64,000 nt of DNA, taken from Porphyrobacter sp. AAP82 (GTDB taxonomy: Bacteria; Pseudomonadota; Alphaproteobacteria; Sphingomonadales; Sphingomonadaceae). Below the pieces are notes generated by a model, which did not search any database, had not been told where the DNA came from, and worked only from the letters and a program-made list of their open reading frames with translations. The DNA lies in NCBI RefSeq assembly GCF_000331285.1, contig NZ_ANFX01000030.1, positions 1 to 64,000 of the forward strand, read 5' to 3'. The translations under genes were made by a program, and so were the position numbers. Of this stretch, positions 9,603 through 19,808 are shown in pieces (position 1 is the first letter of the stretch; each line of letters starts with the position of its first letter).

Positions 9603-10347
9603 ACACTTCGCCAGTTTCGACGGCACCCGGCTAGCGGTCCACACCCTCGGGGAGGGCCGCCCGGTGGTGCTGCTCCACGGACTGTTCTCCTCCGCGAAGA
9701 TGAACTGGATCAAGTGGGGCCATGCCGAGCGGCTCGCGGCGGCGGGCTTGCGGGCCGTCATGCTCGATTTCCGGGTGCATGGGCAAAGCGAGGCCCCGCG
9801 CGATGCGCATGCCTATCCGGCCGGCGTGCTGGTCCGCGACGTCGCCGCACTGGCCGAGCATTTCGCGCTCGAGCCGGGCGGCTTCGATCTCGTCGGCTTT
9901 TCCCTCGGCGCGCGCACCGCGGTCCACACCGTCGCCCACGGCGTGCTCGAACCGCGCCGGCTGTGCCTGTGCGGCATGGGGGTCGAGGGCTTGTCGGGCT
10001 GGGCGCGGCGCGCCGATTTCTTCAAGCGGGTGATCGACGAATTCGACACCATCAAGCCCGGCGATCCGGCGTTCACGGCGCGCACCTTCCTCAAATCGCA
10101 GGGGATCGACCGCGTCGCTGCGCGGCTGTTGCTGGATGCCATGGACGGCTTCGACCTTGCGAAGCTGGCCAATATCACCATGCCGACCGCCGTCATCTGC
10201 GGCGACGAGGACCGCGACAACGGCTCGCCAGAGGGCCTTGCCGCGCTGCTGCCCGATGCGCGCCATATCGTCGTCCCCGGGACGCACATGGGGAGCGTAA
10301 CCAAGCGCGAGCTCGGCTCGGCCATCACCGGCTTTCTCGCGGCTTGA
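9592..10347 (+). CDS. Alpha/beta hydrolase
   Basis: A 251-residue alpha/beta-hydrolase. The oxyanion-hole motif VVLLHGLFSSAK lies near residue 23. The nucleophile elbow DLVGFSLGARTA carries the Ser, CGDEDRDNGSPEG supplies the acid and VVPGTHMGSVTK the His. GTG at 9592 is chosen because it gives the normal N-terminus (TPEHFASFDGTRLAVH) and a translationally coupled overlap with the preceding isomerase-like gene. Substrate is unknown. The pairing suggests it acts on a product or conjugate handled by the isomerase-like protein. Confidence 0.83.
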   Translation: MTPEHFASFDGTRLAVHTLGEGRPVVLLHGLFSSAKMNWIKWGHAERLAAAGLRAVMLDFRVHGQSEAPRDAHAYPAGVLVRDVAALAEHFALEPGGFDLVGFSLGARTAVHTVAHGVLEPRRLCLCGMGVEGLSGWARRADFFKRVIDEFDTIKPGDPAFTARTFLKSQGIDRVAARLLLDAMDGFDLAKLANITMPTAVICGDEDRDNGSPEGLAALLPDARHIVVPGTHMGSVTKRELGSAITGFLAA

Positions 10348-10411
10348 TTCCGCAGGCAAGCGCGTCCAAACCTGCCGCCATTGTCACATGACGGACGGGA
10401 ACACCCTCGCA

Positions 10412-12277
10412 ATGAAATCTGCCTTCCCCCTGCTGAAGGGCGCCGCTGCCGCGCTCGCCATCGCGATTGCCGCCCCGGCGCTGGCCGAAACCGCCGCGCC
10501 CGAAGCCGCGCCTGCGGCTGCTGCAACGCCCTTTCCGCTGACCCCCGAGGGCGCCGCGCAATTCGTCGCCGCAGCCGAACAGGACCTGTTCGCCTACACC
10601 GTCGAGGCGAGCCAGGTGAACTGGGTCAACAACACCTACATCACCGAGGATACCGACGCGATGGCCGCGCGGATCAACGCCATCGGCACCGAGAAGAGCG
10701 TGCAATATGCGCTGCTTTCGGCCCGCTATGCCGAAGTCCCCGGCATCTCTGCCGAGCTGAAGCGCAAGCTCGATATCATGCGCAACGGTCTCGTCCTGCC
10801 CGCGCCGACCACCCCGGGCGCGGCGACCGAACTGAACGAGATCGCCACCCGCCTCAACAGCCAGTACGGCAAGGGCAAGGGCACCTTGAACGGCAAGCCG
10901 ATCAACGGCAGCGACATCGAGGCCGAGATGGGCAATCCCCAGCGCACGCCCGATGAACTCAAGGAAATGTGGGTGAGCTGGCACGACAATGTCGGCGCGC
11001 CGATGAAGGAGGATTACGCCAAGCTGGTCGGCATCGCCAACCAAGGCGCGCGCGAACTGGGCTTTGCCAATGTGGGGGCCATGTGGCGTTCGGGCTACGA
11101 CATGCCTCCGCAAGACTTCACCGCGATGACCGAACGTCTGTGGGAAGAGACCAAGCCGCTCTACATCGCGCTCCACACCTATGTGCGCGGCAAGTTGAAC
11201 GAGAAGTATGGCGATGCCGTCCAGCCGCGCACCGGCCCGATCCGCGCAGACCTGCTCGGCAACATGTGGGCGCAGGAATGGGGCAATATCTACCCGCTCG
11301 TCGCGCCCGCCGGCTCGGGCGATGTCGGCTATGACATCGGCGCGCTGCTCGAGGCGCAGGGCAAGGCCCCGCTCGACATGGTGAAGATCGGCGAGGGCTT
11401 CTATTCGTCGCTCGGCTTTGCCCCGCTGCCCGAAACCTTCTGGCAGCGCAGCCAGTTCGTGAAGCCCGCCGACCGCGAGGTGGTGTGCCACGCCAGCGCC
11501 TGGGATATCGACAACAAGGACGATATCCGCATCAAGATGTGCATCAAGGTGAAGGCCGACGACTTCGTCACCATCCACCACGAGCTCGGCCACAACTACT
11601 ACCAGCGCGCCTATAACGCGCAGCCGTTCCTTTATCTCAACGGCGCCAATGACGGCTTCCACGAAGCGATCGGCGATTTCGTCGCGCTGTCGATCACGCC
11701 CGAATATCTCGTCCAGATCGGCCTGCTGGGCCGCGACAAGGTGCCCAGCGCCGACAAGGACACGGGCCTCCTGCTGCGGCAAGCCATGGACAAGGTTGCC
11801 TTCCTGCCCTTCGGCCTGCTCGTCGACAAGTGGCGCTGGGGGGTGTTCGACGGCGCGATCACGCCTGATGGCTACAACCAGGCGTGGGTCGATCTGAAGC
11901 GCGACTATCAGGGCATCGTGCCCCCCGCGGATCGCCCGGCGGACGCTTTCGATCCGGGCGGCAAGTATCACATTCCGGGCAACACGCCCTATGCGCGCTA
12001 CTTCCTCGCCCGCATCCTCCAGTTCCAGTTCTACAAGGCCGCCTGCGATTCTGCCGGGTGGAAGGGGCCGCTGCACCGCTGCTCGTTCTATGGTAACAAA
12101 GAGGTCGGCGCGAAGCTCGGCAAGATGCTCGAAATGGGCGCGTCTAAGCCCTGGCCCGATGCGCTCGAAGCCTTCACCGGCACCCGCGAGATGAGCGCCA
12201 AGCCGATGCTCGAATATTTCGCGCCGCTCAAGAAGTGGCTCGACGAGCAGAACAAGGGCGAGACCGCGGGCTGGTAA
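10412..12277 (+). CDS. M2-family zinc metallopeptidase (ACE-like), secreted
   Basis: A bacterial homologue of angiotensin-converting enzyme, a zinc dicarboxypeptidase. The 621-residue product has a signal peptide (MKSAFPLLKGAAAALAIAIA, cleaved near ALAET). The zinc site is intact: His390-Glu391-x-x-His394 in HHELGHNYY, and the third ligand Glu418 in NDGFHEAIGD. Length matches single-domain bacterial M2 enzymes. The start at 10412 puts the hydrophobic signal at the N-terminus; an in-frame ATG at 10388 adds eight residues. The long minus-strand frame over this gene is a shadow. Confidence 0.93.
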   Translation: MKSAFPLLKGAAAALAIAIAAPALAETAAPEAAPAAAATPFPLTPEGAAQFVAAAEQDLFAYTVEASQVNWVNNTYITEDTDAMAARINAIGTEKSVQYALLSARYAEVPGISAELKRKLDIMRNGLVLPAPTTPGAATELNEIATRLNSQYGKGKGTLNGKPINGSDIEAEMGNPQRTPDELKEMWVSWHDNVGAPMKEDYAKLVGIANQGARELGFANVGAMWRSGYDMPPQDFTAMTERLWEETKPLYIALHTYVRGKLNEKYGDAVQPRTGPIRADLLGNMWAQEWGNIYPLVAPAGSGDVGYDIGALLEAQGKAPLDMVKIGEGFYSSLGFAPLPETFWQRSQFVKPADREVVCHASAWDIDNKDDIRIKMCIKVKADDFVTIHHELGHNYYQRAYNAQPFLYLNGANDGFHEAIGDFVALSITPEYLVQIGLLGRDKVPSADKDTGLLLRQAMDKVAFLPFGLLVDKWRWGVFDGAITPDGYNQAWVDLKRDYQGIVPPADRPADAFDPGGKYHIPGNTPYARYFLARILQFQFYKAACDSAGWKGPLHRCSFYGNKEVGAKLGKMLEMGASKPWPDALEAFTGTREMSAKPMLEYFAPLKKWLDEQNKGETAGW

Positions 12278-12302
12278 GGCCGGTAAGCGGGGGCGCTGCA
12301 CG

Positions 12303-12770
12303 ATGGGCCGGGGCGGGAACGGGGGGCGCACCCCGCTGGTGGTGGGCTGGCGCGAGCTTGTGAGCCTCCCCGAACTCGGCCTTGTCGGCATCCCCGCCAA
12401 GATCGACACCGGCGCGCGCACGTCCTCGCTCCACGCCCATGTGCTCGAGGATTTCGTGCGCGACGGCGAGCGGTTCGTGCGCTTTGCGGTCGACTGGGAC
12501 GGGGTGCGCCACCACTGCGAGGCGATCCATGTCGACGTGCGCGGCATCACCTCCTCGAACGGCGACCAGCAGACCCGCTTTGTCATAAAGACGCCGCTGT
12601 CCATCGGTAATCTCACCTTCCGGGCGGAGATCAGCCTGGCGGACAGGTCCCAGATGCAGTTCCCGATGCTGATCGGGCGCACCGCGCTCCGGCGGCGGAT
12701 GGTGGTGGATAGCGGTCATTCCTGGCTGCAATCACCTGCGATAGCGCATATGGGCCGCCTCCGCCGGTAG
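12303..12770 (+). CDS. Retropepsin-like putative protease, RimK-associated (PF05618 type)
   Basis: A 155-residue protein of the family annotated as putative ATP-dependent zinc protease, now regarded as retropepsin-like. It has the hallmark [15 protein letters not shown], followed by the aspartyl-protease-type loop [14 protein letters not shown], the segment [16 protein letters not shown] and the MLIGRTAL ending. The gene stands immediately upstream of rimK, the usual partner of this family, although the biochemical link between the two is not settled. The start at 12303 is 25 bases downstream of the M2 peptidase gene. Confidence 0.85.
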   Translation: MGRGGNGGRTPLVVGWRELVSLPELGLVGIPAKIDTGARTSSLHAHVLEDFVRDGERFVRFAVDWDGVRHHCEAIHVDVRGITSSNGDQQTRFVIKTPLSIGNLTFRAEISLADRSQMQFPMLIGRTALRRRMVVDSGHSWLQSPAIAHMGRLRR

Positions 12771-12852
12771 CGCGCTTTCCAGCCGGGTGATGGCACCCGG
12801 CGGTTCGGAAAACGCGTCAACCAAAGTCCGCGCCGGTCTTGAAAGGGTCTTC

Positions 12853-13758
<906 letters not shown>

Positions 13759-13764
13759 GCGCCT

Positions 13765-14530
13765 TTACGCATTGCGCGCCATCAGCCCGCCATCGACGGG
13801 GATGGCCGCGCCGGTGATGTAGCTTGCCGCCGGGAGCACCAGCGAGAGGGTGATGTGCGCGACCTCCTCCGGTTCGCCGTAGCGCCTGAGTGCAGTCCGG
13901 CGCTTCGCAAAGATCGCCTTGTGTTCCTCCGACACCGCATCGGTCATCGCGGTGCGGATCGGCCCGGGACAGATGCAGTTGACCGTGATCCCTTCCGGCC
14001 CGAGATCGACCGCCAGGCCGCGCGTCAACCCGATCACCCCGGTCTTGGCCGCGACATAGGGCGTATCGCCCGGCGTCGCGCCGAGGCCCTCGGTCGAGGC
14101 GATGTTGACGATCCGGGGCGCATCGCTCTGCCTGAGGAAGGGCAGGCAGGCGCGCACCACGCGCTGGTGGGCGGTCAGCATGACGGCAAGCGCGCGCGCC
14201 CAGACATCCTCGTAGGCGGGGTCATCGAGCGCACAGAAGCTCGAGACACCGGCGTTGTTGACGAGGATGTCGATCGCGCCGAAGTCCCCGCCGATCCGGG
14301 CGACGGTGGCCGCAATCGCCTCAGCGTCGGCGACATCGAGCGCATAGGCGCGCACGGCTGCCGCATGCGGCGGCCACCCCGGCGGCGGCGGCGGCGTCAC
14401 GGTCGATGACCGCCACCGCCGCGCCCTCGGCGGCAAACAGCCGGGCCGTTGCCCGCCCCATGCCGCTCGCGGCACCGGTGATGATCGCGGTGCGCCCGGC
14501 AATCGAGCGCGAGAGAGGGGACGTGGGCAT
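13765..14530 (-). pseudogene. SDR-family oxidoreductase split by a frameshift
   Basis: A short-chain dehydrogenase in two minus-strand frames. The N-terminal frame from ATG 14530 carries the cofactor motif IITGAASGMGRATARLF. The C-terminal frame carries DILVNNAGVSS, NIASTEG, the catalytic TPYVAAKTGVIG and the ending ITGAAIPVDGGLMARNA. The whole span is 766 bases, one more than a multiple of three. The switch falls between about 14365 and 14400, where a (GCC)5 stretch and a GGGG run occur. Every catalytic element is present if one base is removed, so this may be a sequencing error and the gene functional. It converges on rimK with a six-base gap. Confidence 0.75.
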
Positions 14531-14694
14531 GGGCAGATGTCCTTTTGCGAAGGCGCGGAGCAGCAAGGCTAGCCGAGCCTTCGCGGCGCGTCACGCGGTC
14601 TGCCGGTCCCGCTTCCAGCATGACCAAATTTTCCAAGCCATGAAGCCAGCGAATCGGCTATGGTGCCGGCGGGGTCACCAATGGAGGGAATTTC

Positions 14695-15177
14695 ATGACC
14701 ATTCGCCGTCTCGTGTCGCTGTCTGTTCTGGCAAGCCTGACTGCCGCTATCGCCGTCCCGGCTGCCGCCGAAGATGCCAGCGTCGAAAAGCGGCTCGACC
14801 GCGCCGGCCTCAAATACGAGGTCGATGATGACGGCGATTACAAGCTGACCTTCAACTACTCTCAGGAAGGGCGCACCCAGCTGGTGTTCGTCTCGGGCAC
14901 CACGCAGGAAGTCTCGGGCCTCACCATCCGCGAGGTGTTCTCGCCGGCAGGGCGCGTGGAGAAGGACGGGATCACCGGCAAGACCGCGCTCGAACTGCTC
15001 GAAAATTCGGGCACCTTGAAGATGGGCAGCTGGGAAATCCGCGGCGACGTGCTCTACTTCGTCATCAAGGTGCTCGACAGCGCCACCGCGACCGAGCTGT
15101 CGAGCCTGCTCGACATCGCGGCCGAAACCGCCGACGACAAGGAAATCGAACTCTCGGGGGACCGCGACGACCTCTAA
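14695..15177 (+). CDS. Small secreted protein, YbjN-like, function unknown
   Basis: A 160-residue protein with a clear signal peptide (RRLVSLSVLASLTAAIAVPAAAED). The mature domain has alternating beta/helix character: RLDRAGLKYEVDDDGDYKLTFNY, TQLVFVSGTTQEVSGL, REVFSPAG and LLENSGTLKMGSWEIRGD. This layout resembles the YbjN/type III chaperone-like fold. GGAGGG seven bases before the ATG is a strong ribosome site. It is a monocistronic gene between two minus-strand genes. The function is unknown. Confidence 0.8.
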   Translation: MTIRRLVSLSVLASLTAAIAVPAAAEDASVEKRLDRAGLKYEVDDDGDYKLTFNYSQEGRTQLVFVSGTTQEVSGLTIREVFSPAGRVEKDGITGKTALELLENSGTLKMGSWEIRGDVLYFVIKVLDSATATELSSLLDIAAETADDKEIELSGDRDDL

Positions 15178-15214
15178 GGGGGGGAGGGGCGGTCCGTCGC
15201 GGCCGCCCTCCGCC

Positions 15215-16651
15215 CTAGCGGAACGGCGGTTCGTTAAATGCGCGCAGCTTGCGCGAATGGAGCCGGTCCCCCTCGTCGCGCAGCCGTGCCACCGCCTCGA
15301 TCCCGATCTGGAGGTGGGCCGCAATGGTCTCCTCGTAGAACTTGTTCGCCTGGCCCGGCAGCTTGATCTCGCCATGGAGCGGCTTGTCGGACACGCACAG
15401 CAGCGTCCCGTAGGGCACCCGGAAGCGGTAGCCCTGGGTGGCGATGGTCGCGCTCTCCATGTCGATCGCGATCGCACGGCTTTGCGAGAAGCGCGTGGCT
15501 GACGAGGAGTAGCGCAGCTCCCAGTTGCGATCATCGGTGGTGACGACCGTGCCGGTGCGCATCCGCTGCTTGAGGTTCGCGCCCTGCACGCCCGAGACCT
15601 GCTCGGCCGCGAGCGCCATCGCCTGCTGGACTTCGGCAATCGGGGGGATCGGGATTTCGGGCGGGAGCACCGCATCGAGCACGTGATCGTCGCGCAGGTA
15701 TGCATGCGCGAGCACGAAGTCGCCGATCTTCTGGGTCGAGCGCAAGCCTCCGCAGTGACCGATCATCATCCACGCATGCGGGCGCAGCACCGCGAGGTGA
15801 TCGCAGATGTTCTTGGCATTGGACGGGCCGACGCCGATGTTGACGAGGGTAATCCCCGAGCCGTCCTCGCGCACGAGGTGATAGGCGGGCATCTGGTGCT
15901 TGCGCCAGGCGGTGTCGTTCAGCTGGTCCTGCGCGTGGGCGGTGGGCTCGCGGATGTCGAGCCCGGCCGCACCGGTCAGGGCGACATAGCCGTCGGTGCC
16001 GATCTGCGCCGCGCCCCAGTTCACGAATTCATCGACATAGCGGTGATAGTTGGTGAACAGCACGAAGTCCTGGAAGTCGCTGACCTCGCTGCCCGTATAG
16101 TGCTTGAGCCGGGCGAGCGAATAATCGGTGCGCAGCCCATCGAACAGCGACAGGGGCATGTCATGGTCGCCGTCGATCTCGATCCCGTCGGCCAGTTCGT
16201 CGCCGATCAGGGCAAGGTCGGTGGCGGGGAAATGCGCCGCGATCTCGCGCGGGGCGATGCCGACCATCGCCGCGCCCGCTTCGCCATCGAGCACATAGGG
16301 GAAGGGGATTTCCTGGCGCGAGCGGGTGACGGTGACCTCGACCTCGTATTCGCTGGCGATCAGTTCGAGCTGTTCGGTGAGGTAGGATGCGAAGCGGTCG
16401 GGGCGGGTGACGGTCGTCGAATAGGTGCCCGGTGCCTCGAGCCGCCCGAAAGCCCGGCTGCGATCGCGCGATTCGCCAACGCCTGCGTAATGCAGCGTGA
16501 TCTGCGGATAGGCGTAGGAACCATCGGCACGCCTGGAAGGTGCGGGCAGGGTGCCGTTCTTCCCGAACGCGATGACATCGTCACGCAAGGTGCGGACGGC
16601 ATCGTCATAATGGTGCATGAGTTCGGCGAGGATGGCGGGAATGTCGATCAT
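15215..16651 (-). CDS. amn: AMP nucleosidase
   Basis: Amn hydrolyses AMP to adenine and ribose-5-phosphate and so regulates adenylate pools. The 478-residue product has the N-terminal AMP nucleosidase domain (LRDDVIAFGKNGTLPAPSRRADGSYAYP). Its C-terminal nucleoside-phosphorylase-like domain carries VGPSNAKNICDHLAVLRPHAWMMIGHCGGL, TTDDRNWELRYSSS and AIDMESATIATQGYRFRVPYGTLLCVSDKPLHGE; the catalytic Asp is expected in SDKP. ATG 16651 follows AAAGGAG on the minus strand and gives the family-typical MIDIPAILAEL. An upstream in-frame extension to 16696 is unlikely. Confidence 0.94.
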   Translation of the reverse strand: MIDIPAILAELMHHYDDAVRTLRDDVIAFGKNGTLPAPSRRADGSYAYPQITLHYAGVGESRDRSRAFGRLEAPGTYSTTVTRPDRFASYLTEQLELIASEYEVEVTVTRSRQEIPFPYVLDGEAGAAMVGIAPREIAAHFPATDLALIGDELADGIEIDGDHDMPLSLFDGLRTDYSLARLKHYTGSEVSDFQDFVLFTNYHRYVDEFVNWGAAQIGTDGYVALTGAAGLDIREPTAHAQDQLNDTAWRKHQMPAYHLVREDGSGITLVNIGVGPSNAKNICDHLAVLRPHAWMMIGHCGGLRSTQKIGDFVLAHAYLRDDHVLDAVLPPEIPIPPIAEVQQAMALAAEQVSGVQGANLKQRMRTGTVVTTDDRNWELRYSSSATRFSQSRAIAIDMESATIATQGYRFRVPYGTLLCVSDKPLHGEIKLPGQANKFYEETIAAHLQIGIEAVARLRDEGDRLHSRKLRAFNEPPFR

Positions 16652-16719
16652 GGCAGTTGTCTCTGCTCCTTTGTTGTTATCGTTGTGTGGCAGCACTTTT
16701 GCGCGAGGCGGCGCGGTTT

Positions 16720-16757
16720 ACAAGAAGGGCGCGAAGATCGAGGTGATCTTCGCGCCC
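16720..16757 (-). terminator. Strong terminator of the rpsF-rpsR-rplI operon
   Basis: A perfect 13-bp stem, GGGCGCGAAGATC (16727-16739) against GATCTTCGCGCCC (16745-16757), encloses a five-base loop. Read on the minus strand the stem is followed by TTCTTG. It lies 33 bases after the rplI stop and separates rplI from the amn promoter region. Confidence 0.85.
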
Positions 16758-16789
16758 TGCTTGGTGTCCTGGGCCAAAGGCCGGGATGC

Positions 16790-17395
16790 TTAGGCGTCGT
16801 CTCCGCCCTCGAGCAGTTCGGCAGGGATTTCGCCCGGCTCGAGACTGGTGTCGATGCGGGTCGCTTCGGCCTGTTCCTCGATCTCGCGCTGCTCGTCGGC
16901 GAACATCGCGGCGAGCACGTCCACGCCCTCGCTCTGGAGTTTGGCTTCGTCGTCCGAACGCGCGACGTTGGCCTTTACCATCACGCGCACTTCGGGGTGC
17001 AGGGCGATGGTCACGTCATGCATGCCGATGGTCTTGATCGGCGCGCCGAGGATGACCATGCGCTTGTCGACGCTGTGTCCCTGATCGGCGAGGCCGGCGA
17101 CGATGTCGCGCACGCTGACCGAACCATAGAGCTGGCCGGCGTTCGAAGCGGCGCGGATCAGCACCACTTCGGCGCCTGCAACCTTTTCACCCTGCGCTTC
17201 GGCATCGGTGCGGCGGGCGGCGTTTTCGGCCACCAGACGGTCACGGTTGGCTTCGAAGACCTTCTTGTTGGCGTCGTTGGCGCGAAGGGCCTTCTTCTGC
17301 GGCAGCAGGAAGTTGCGCGCATAGCCGTCCTTCACGGTGACCACGTCACCGATCGAGCCGAGCTTCTCGATGCGCTCAAGGAGAATGATATCCAT
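16790..17395 (-). CDS. rplI: 50S ribosomal protein bL9
   Basis: bL9 binds 23S rRNA at the base of the L1 stalk. It begins [19 protein letters not shown] with the conserved [17 protein letters not shown], a charged connecting helix and a C-terminal domain ([26 protein letters not shown]). At 201 residues it is longer than the roughly 150-residue E. coli protein because of an acidic C-terminal tail, as is common in alphaproteobacteria. It is the third gene of the rpsF-rpsR-rplI operon, and AAGGAGAAGGACAC lies just upstream of the ATG. Confidence 0.97.
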   Translation of the reverse strand: MDIILLERIEKLGSIGDVVTVKDGYARNFLLPQKKALRANDANKKVFEANRDRLVAENAARRTDAEAQGEKVAGAEVVLIRAASNAGQLYGSVSVRDIVAGLADQGHSVDKRMVILGAPIKTIGMHDVTIALHPEVRVMVKANVARSDDEAKLQSEGVDVLAAMFADEQREIEEQAEATRIDTSLEPGEIPAELLEGGDDA

Positions 17396-17409
17396 GTGTC
17401 CTTCTCCTC

Positions 17410-17634
17410 TTACTTCACGATGAAGGGCAGAAGGCCGATCTGGCGCGCGCGCTTGATCGCCTGGGCCAGTTCGCGCTGTTTCTTCGCCGAGACGGCGGTG
17501 ATGCGCGAGGGCACGATCTTGCCACGCTCGGACATGAAGCCCTGGAGCAGGCGCACGTCCTTGTAATCGATCTTCGGGGCGTCCTTGGCCGCGAACGGGC
17601 AGGACTTGCGGCGGCGGAAAAACGGGCGGGCCAT
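17410..17634 (-). CDS. rpsR: 30S ribosomal protein bS18
   Basis: A 74-residue protein that forms a heterodimer with bS6 on the small-subunit platform. Family features are visible: [14 protein letters not shown], the stretch [19 protein letters not shown] and [22 protein letters not shown]. The start overlaps the rpsF stop by one base (TGATG), so it is translationally coupled to its partner. Confidence 0.98.
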   Translation of the reverse strand: MARPFFRRRKSCPFAAKDAPKIDYKDVRLLQGFMSERGKIVPSRITAVSAKKQRELAQAIKRARQIGLLPFIVK

Positions 17635-17999
17635 CAGTCGCGCTCCTCACGGGTTTCGCGGCGCTTGCGCTCGCGTTCGTTCTTGCGCATCATCACGGAG
17701 GGGCCTTCCTCGTGCTCTTCCACGCGGATGGTCATGTAGCGGATGATGTCTTCGTTAATGCGGGTCTGGCGCTCGAGCTCGGCGACAACATTGCCCGGGG
17801 CATCGATGTTGAGTAGCACGAAGTGCGCCTTGCGGTTGCGCTCGATCTTGTAGGCGAGCGACTTCAGACCCCAGGTTTCGGTCTTGGTGACCTTGCCGCT
17901 GCCGGCTTCGACGATTTCGGTGGCTTGCGCCGCCAGCGCGTCGACCTGAGCCTGGCTCAGATCCTGACGCGCAAGAAAGACGTGCTCGTAGAGCGCCAT
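17634..17999 (-). CDS. rpsF: 30S ribosomal protein bS6
   Basis: bS6 is the partner of bS18 and the classic substrate of RimK, whose gene is also in this window. The 121-residue product starts [20 protein letters not shown] and contains [21 protein letters not shown] and [12 protein letters not shown]. The C-terminal tail is charged ([24 protein letters not shown] region, acidic/basic mixed). AAAGGA upstream of 17999 supports this start. The leader to the divergent gene at 18209 is about 200 bases. No clear promoter hexamers could be assigned, although an autoregulatory S6:S18 leader would be expected here. Confidence 0.97.
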   Translation of the reverse strand: MALYEHVFLARQDLSQAQVDALAAQATEIVEAGSGKVTKTETWGLKSLAYKIERNRKAHFVLLNIDAPGNVVAELERQTRINEDIIRYMTIRVEEHEEGPSVMMRKNERERKRRETREERD

Positions 18000-18208
18000 C
18001 TTGCGTCCTTTCACATTCCTGCCGATCGCTGGCTGATCCGTCCTGCGCGAACGGGGCCCCTCCGGCTTTCTTCCATATTCGCAAGGGCGCATCCCTAGCG
18101 AAGCGCGGCCCCTTACAGCTTTGCCCGGCAATTGCAAGTCTTGTCCGCAGGGAACCGGAGGGGCAGGCGCTGGGTTTCATTGCACGAATCGCAAAAGGGG
18201 GAATTTCC

Positions 18209-19147
18209 GTGCCTTCAGGTCTGGTCGCGCTGCTCGACGATATTTCGGTGATCGCCAAGGCGGCTTCCGCCTCGATCGATGACGTTGCGGTCGCCGCAGG
18301 GCGCGCGGGCACCAAGACCGCGGGCGTGGTGATCGACGATGCGGCGGTGACGCCGAGCTACGTCACCGGGCTTTCGCCTGCGCGCGAGCTGCCGATCATC
18401 TGGAAGATCACCCAGGGCAGCCTCAAGAACAAGCTGGTCTTCCTGCTGCCCGGCGCATTGCTGCTGTCCGAATTCCTGCCCGCTGCCATCACCTACCTCT
18501 TGATCGTGGGCGGGGCCTTCCTGTGTTACGAAGGCGCGGAGAAGGTGATGGAAAAGCTCGGTTTCGCCAAGCATGGCGAGACGCTGGAGGACGAGATCAC
18601 CGATCCGGTCGCCTTCGAGAATGAGCGCGTGGGCGGGGCGATCCGCACCGATTTCATTCTCTCGGCCGAAATCATGGCGATCGCGCTCGCCGAGGTCGCC
18701 GACGAGAGCCTCGTGATGCGGGCTGCGGTGCTGGCGCTGGTGGCGGTGGCGGTGACGGTCGCGGTCTATGGCGCGGTCGGGCTGATCGTGAAGCTCGACG
18801 ATATCGGGCTCCATCTGACGAAGAAGGCGAGCACGGGCGCGCAAGGTTTCGGGCGATTCCTGCTGCGTTTCGTCCCCAAGCTGCTGACTGCGCTGTCGCT
18901 GATCGGCACGGCGGCGATGCTGTGGGTCGGCGGGCATATCGTGGTCGATTCCTTGCACAAGCTGGGCCTCGACTGGTTCTACGGCCCGATCCACGCCGCC
19001 GAACACGCGGTCCATGAGGTGGCGGGCGGCGTGCCCGGGTGGCTGACCGCGACCACGCTGTCGGCGATCTTCGGCCTGATCCTCGGCAGCATCATCGCCT
19101 TCACCTTACACAAAGTGCTGGGTGTGGGCGCGGACAAGGCGCATTAG
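18209..19147 (+). CDS. DUF808 family (YedI-like) membrane protein
   Basis: A 312-residue inner-membrane protein. The family N-terminus SGLVALLDDISVIAKAASASIDDVAVAAGRAGTKTAGVVIDD, then VTPSYVTGLSPARELPIIWKI, is diagnostic of DUF808. About six transmembrane segments follow, including KLVFLLPGALLLSEFLPAAITYLL, AAVLALVAVAVTVAVYGAVGLIV and the C-terminal TLSAIFGLILGSIIAFTLHKVLG. GTG at 18209 is used, preceded by AAAGGGGGA. The family has no established function. Confidence 0.88.
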   Translation: MPSGLVALLDDISVIAKAASASIDDVAVAAGRAGTKTAGVVIDDAAVTPSYVTGLSPARELPIIWKITQGSLKNKLVFLLPGALLLSEFLPAAITYLLIVGGAFLCYEGAEKVMEKLGFAKHGETLEDEITDPVAFENERVGGAIRTDFILSAEIMAIALAEVADESLVMRAAVLALVAVAVTVAVYGAVGLIVKLDDIGLHLTKKASTGAQGFGRFLLRFVPKLLTALSLIGTAAMLWVGGHIVVDSLHKLGLDWFYGPIHAAEHAVHEVAGGVPGWLTATTLSAIFGLILGSIIAFTLHKVLGVGADKAH

Positions 19148-19157
19148 GGCGCCAGAT

Positions 19158-19808
19158 ATGACCACACCTGTCCTTTACACCTGCGCCCGGTCGCGGGGCC
19201 TGCGCGCAACCTGGGCGGCGGAGGAAGTGGGCGTCGGGATCGACCTTCGCGTCCTGCCCTTCCCGCCGCGCTATCTCGCGCCCGAGTTTATGGGGATCAA
19301 CCCGCTTGGCACGGTGCCGATGCTGGTCGATGGCCAGACGCAGCTGACCGAGAGCTGCGCCATCGCCCACTACCTCGCCACGCGCGGCGGCCATACCGAC
19401 CTCGCCATCGCGCCCGGTGAGCGCGATTACGGCGAATATTCCGATTACACCTACCACGCCGATGCGACGATCACCTTCCCGCAGACGGTCTACATGCGCT
19501 TCTGCCTGTTCGAAAAGGACAAGGGATTGGAGGAGGCAGGACACGCCTATGCCAAGTGGTTCCACAAGCGCCTCGTCAAGATCGAGCAGCGTCTTGCGAC
19601 CCGCCAATACCTGTGCGCCGACCGCTTCACCGTTGCCGACATCTGCGTCGGCTACGCGCTGATCCTCGCCCAGAGCGTGGGGCTCGACGAGGGCGTGCCC
19701 GAAAGCCTCAAGGCCTATCGCCAGCGCCTGACCGCGCGCCCGGCCTATATCCGCGCCCTTGCACGCGAGGAGGAGGGCCGCAAGGCGTTGGAGACTGCGC
19801 GCGCCTAG
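19158..19808 (+). CDS. Glutathione S-transferase family protein
   Basis: A 216-residue cytosolic protein. The thioredoxin-fold N-terminal half begins [19 protein letters not shown] and includes [28 protein letters not shown] (cis-Pro loop and the Glu-Ser glutathione-binding pair). An all-helical C-terminal domain holds the N-capping motif [15 protein letters not shown] at 19158 gives a normal start. Its TAG stop shares a CTAG palindrome with the stop of the convergent chemoreceptor gene, so the two genes abut with a four-base overlap. Confidence 0.9.
   Translation: MTTPVLYTCARSRGLRATWAAEEVGVGIDLRVLPFPPRYLAPEFMGINPLGTVPMLVDGQTQLTESCAIAHYLATRGGHTDLAIAPGERDYGEYSDYTYHADATITFPQTVYMRFCLFEKDKGLEEAGHAYAKWFHKRLVKIEQRLATRQYLCADRFTVADICVGYALILAQSVGLDEGVPESLKAYRQRLTARPAYIRALAREEEGRKALETARA

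Noticed and set aside
10325..12682. Minus-strand open frame of about 785 codons over the M2 peptidase
   Set aside because: It is the mirror of a well-conserved zinc peptidase. No ribosome site and no recognisable domain.
15683..17566. Plus-strand open frame of about 627 codons over amn and rplI
   Set aside because: It runs through two genes and a strong terminator and has no protein-family signal.
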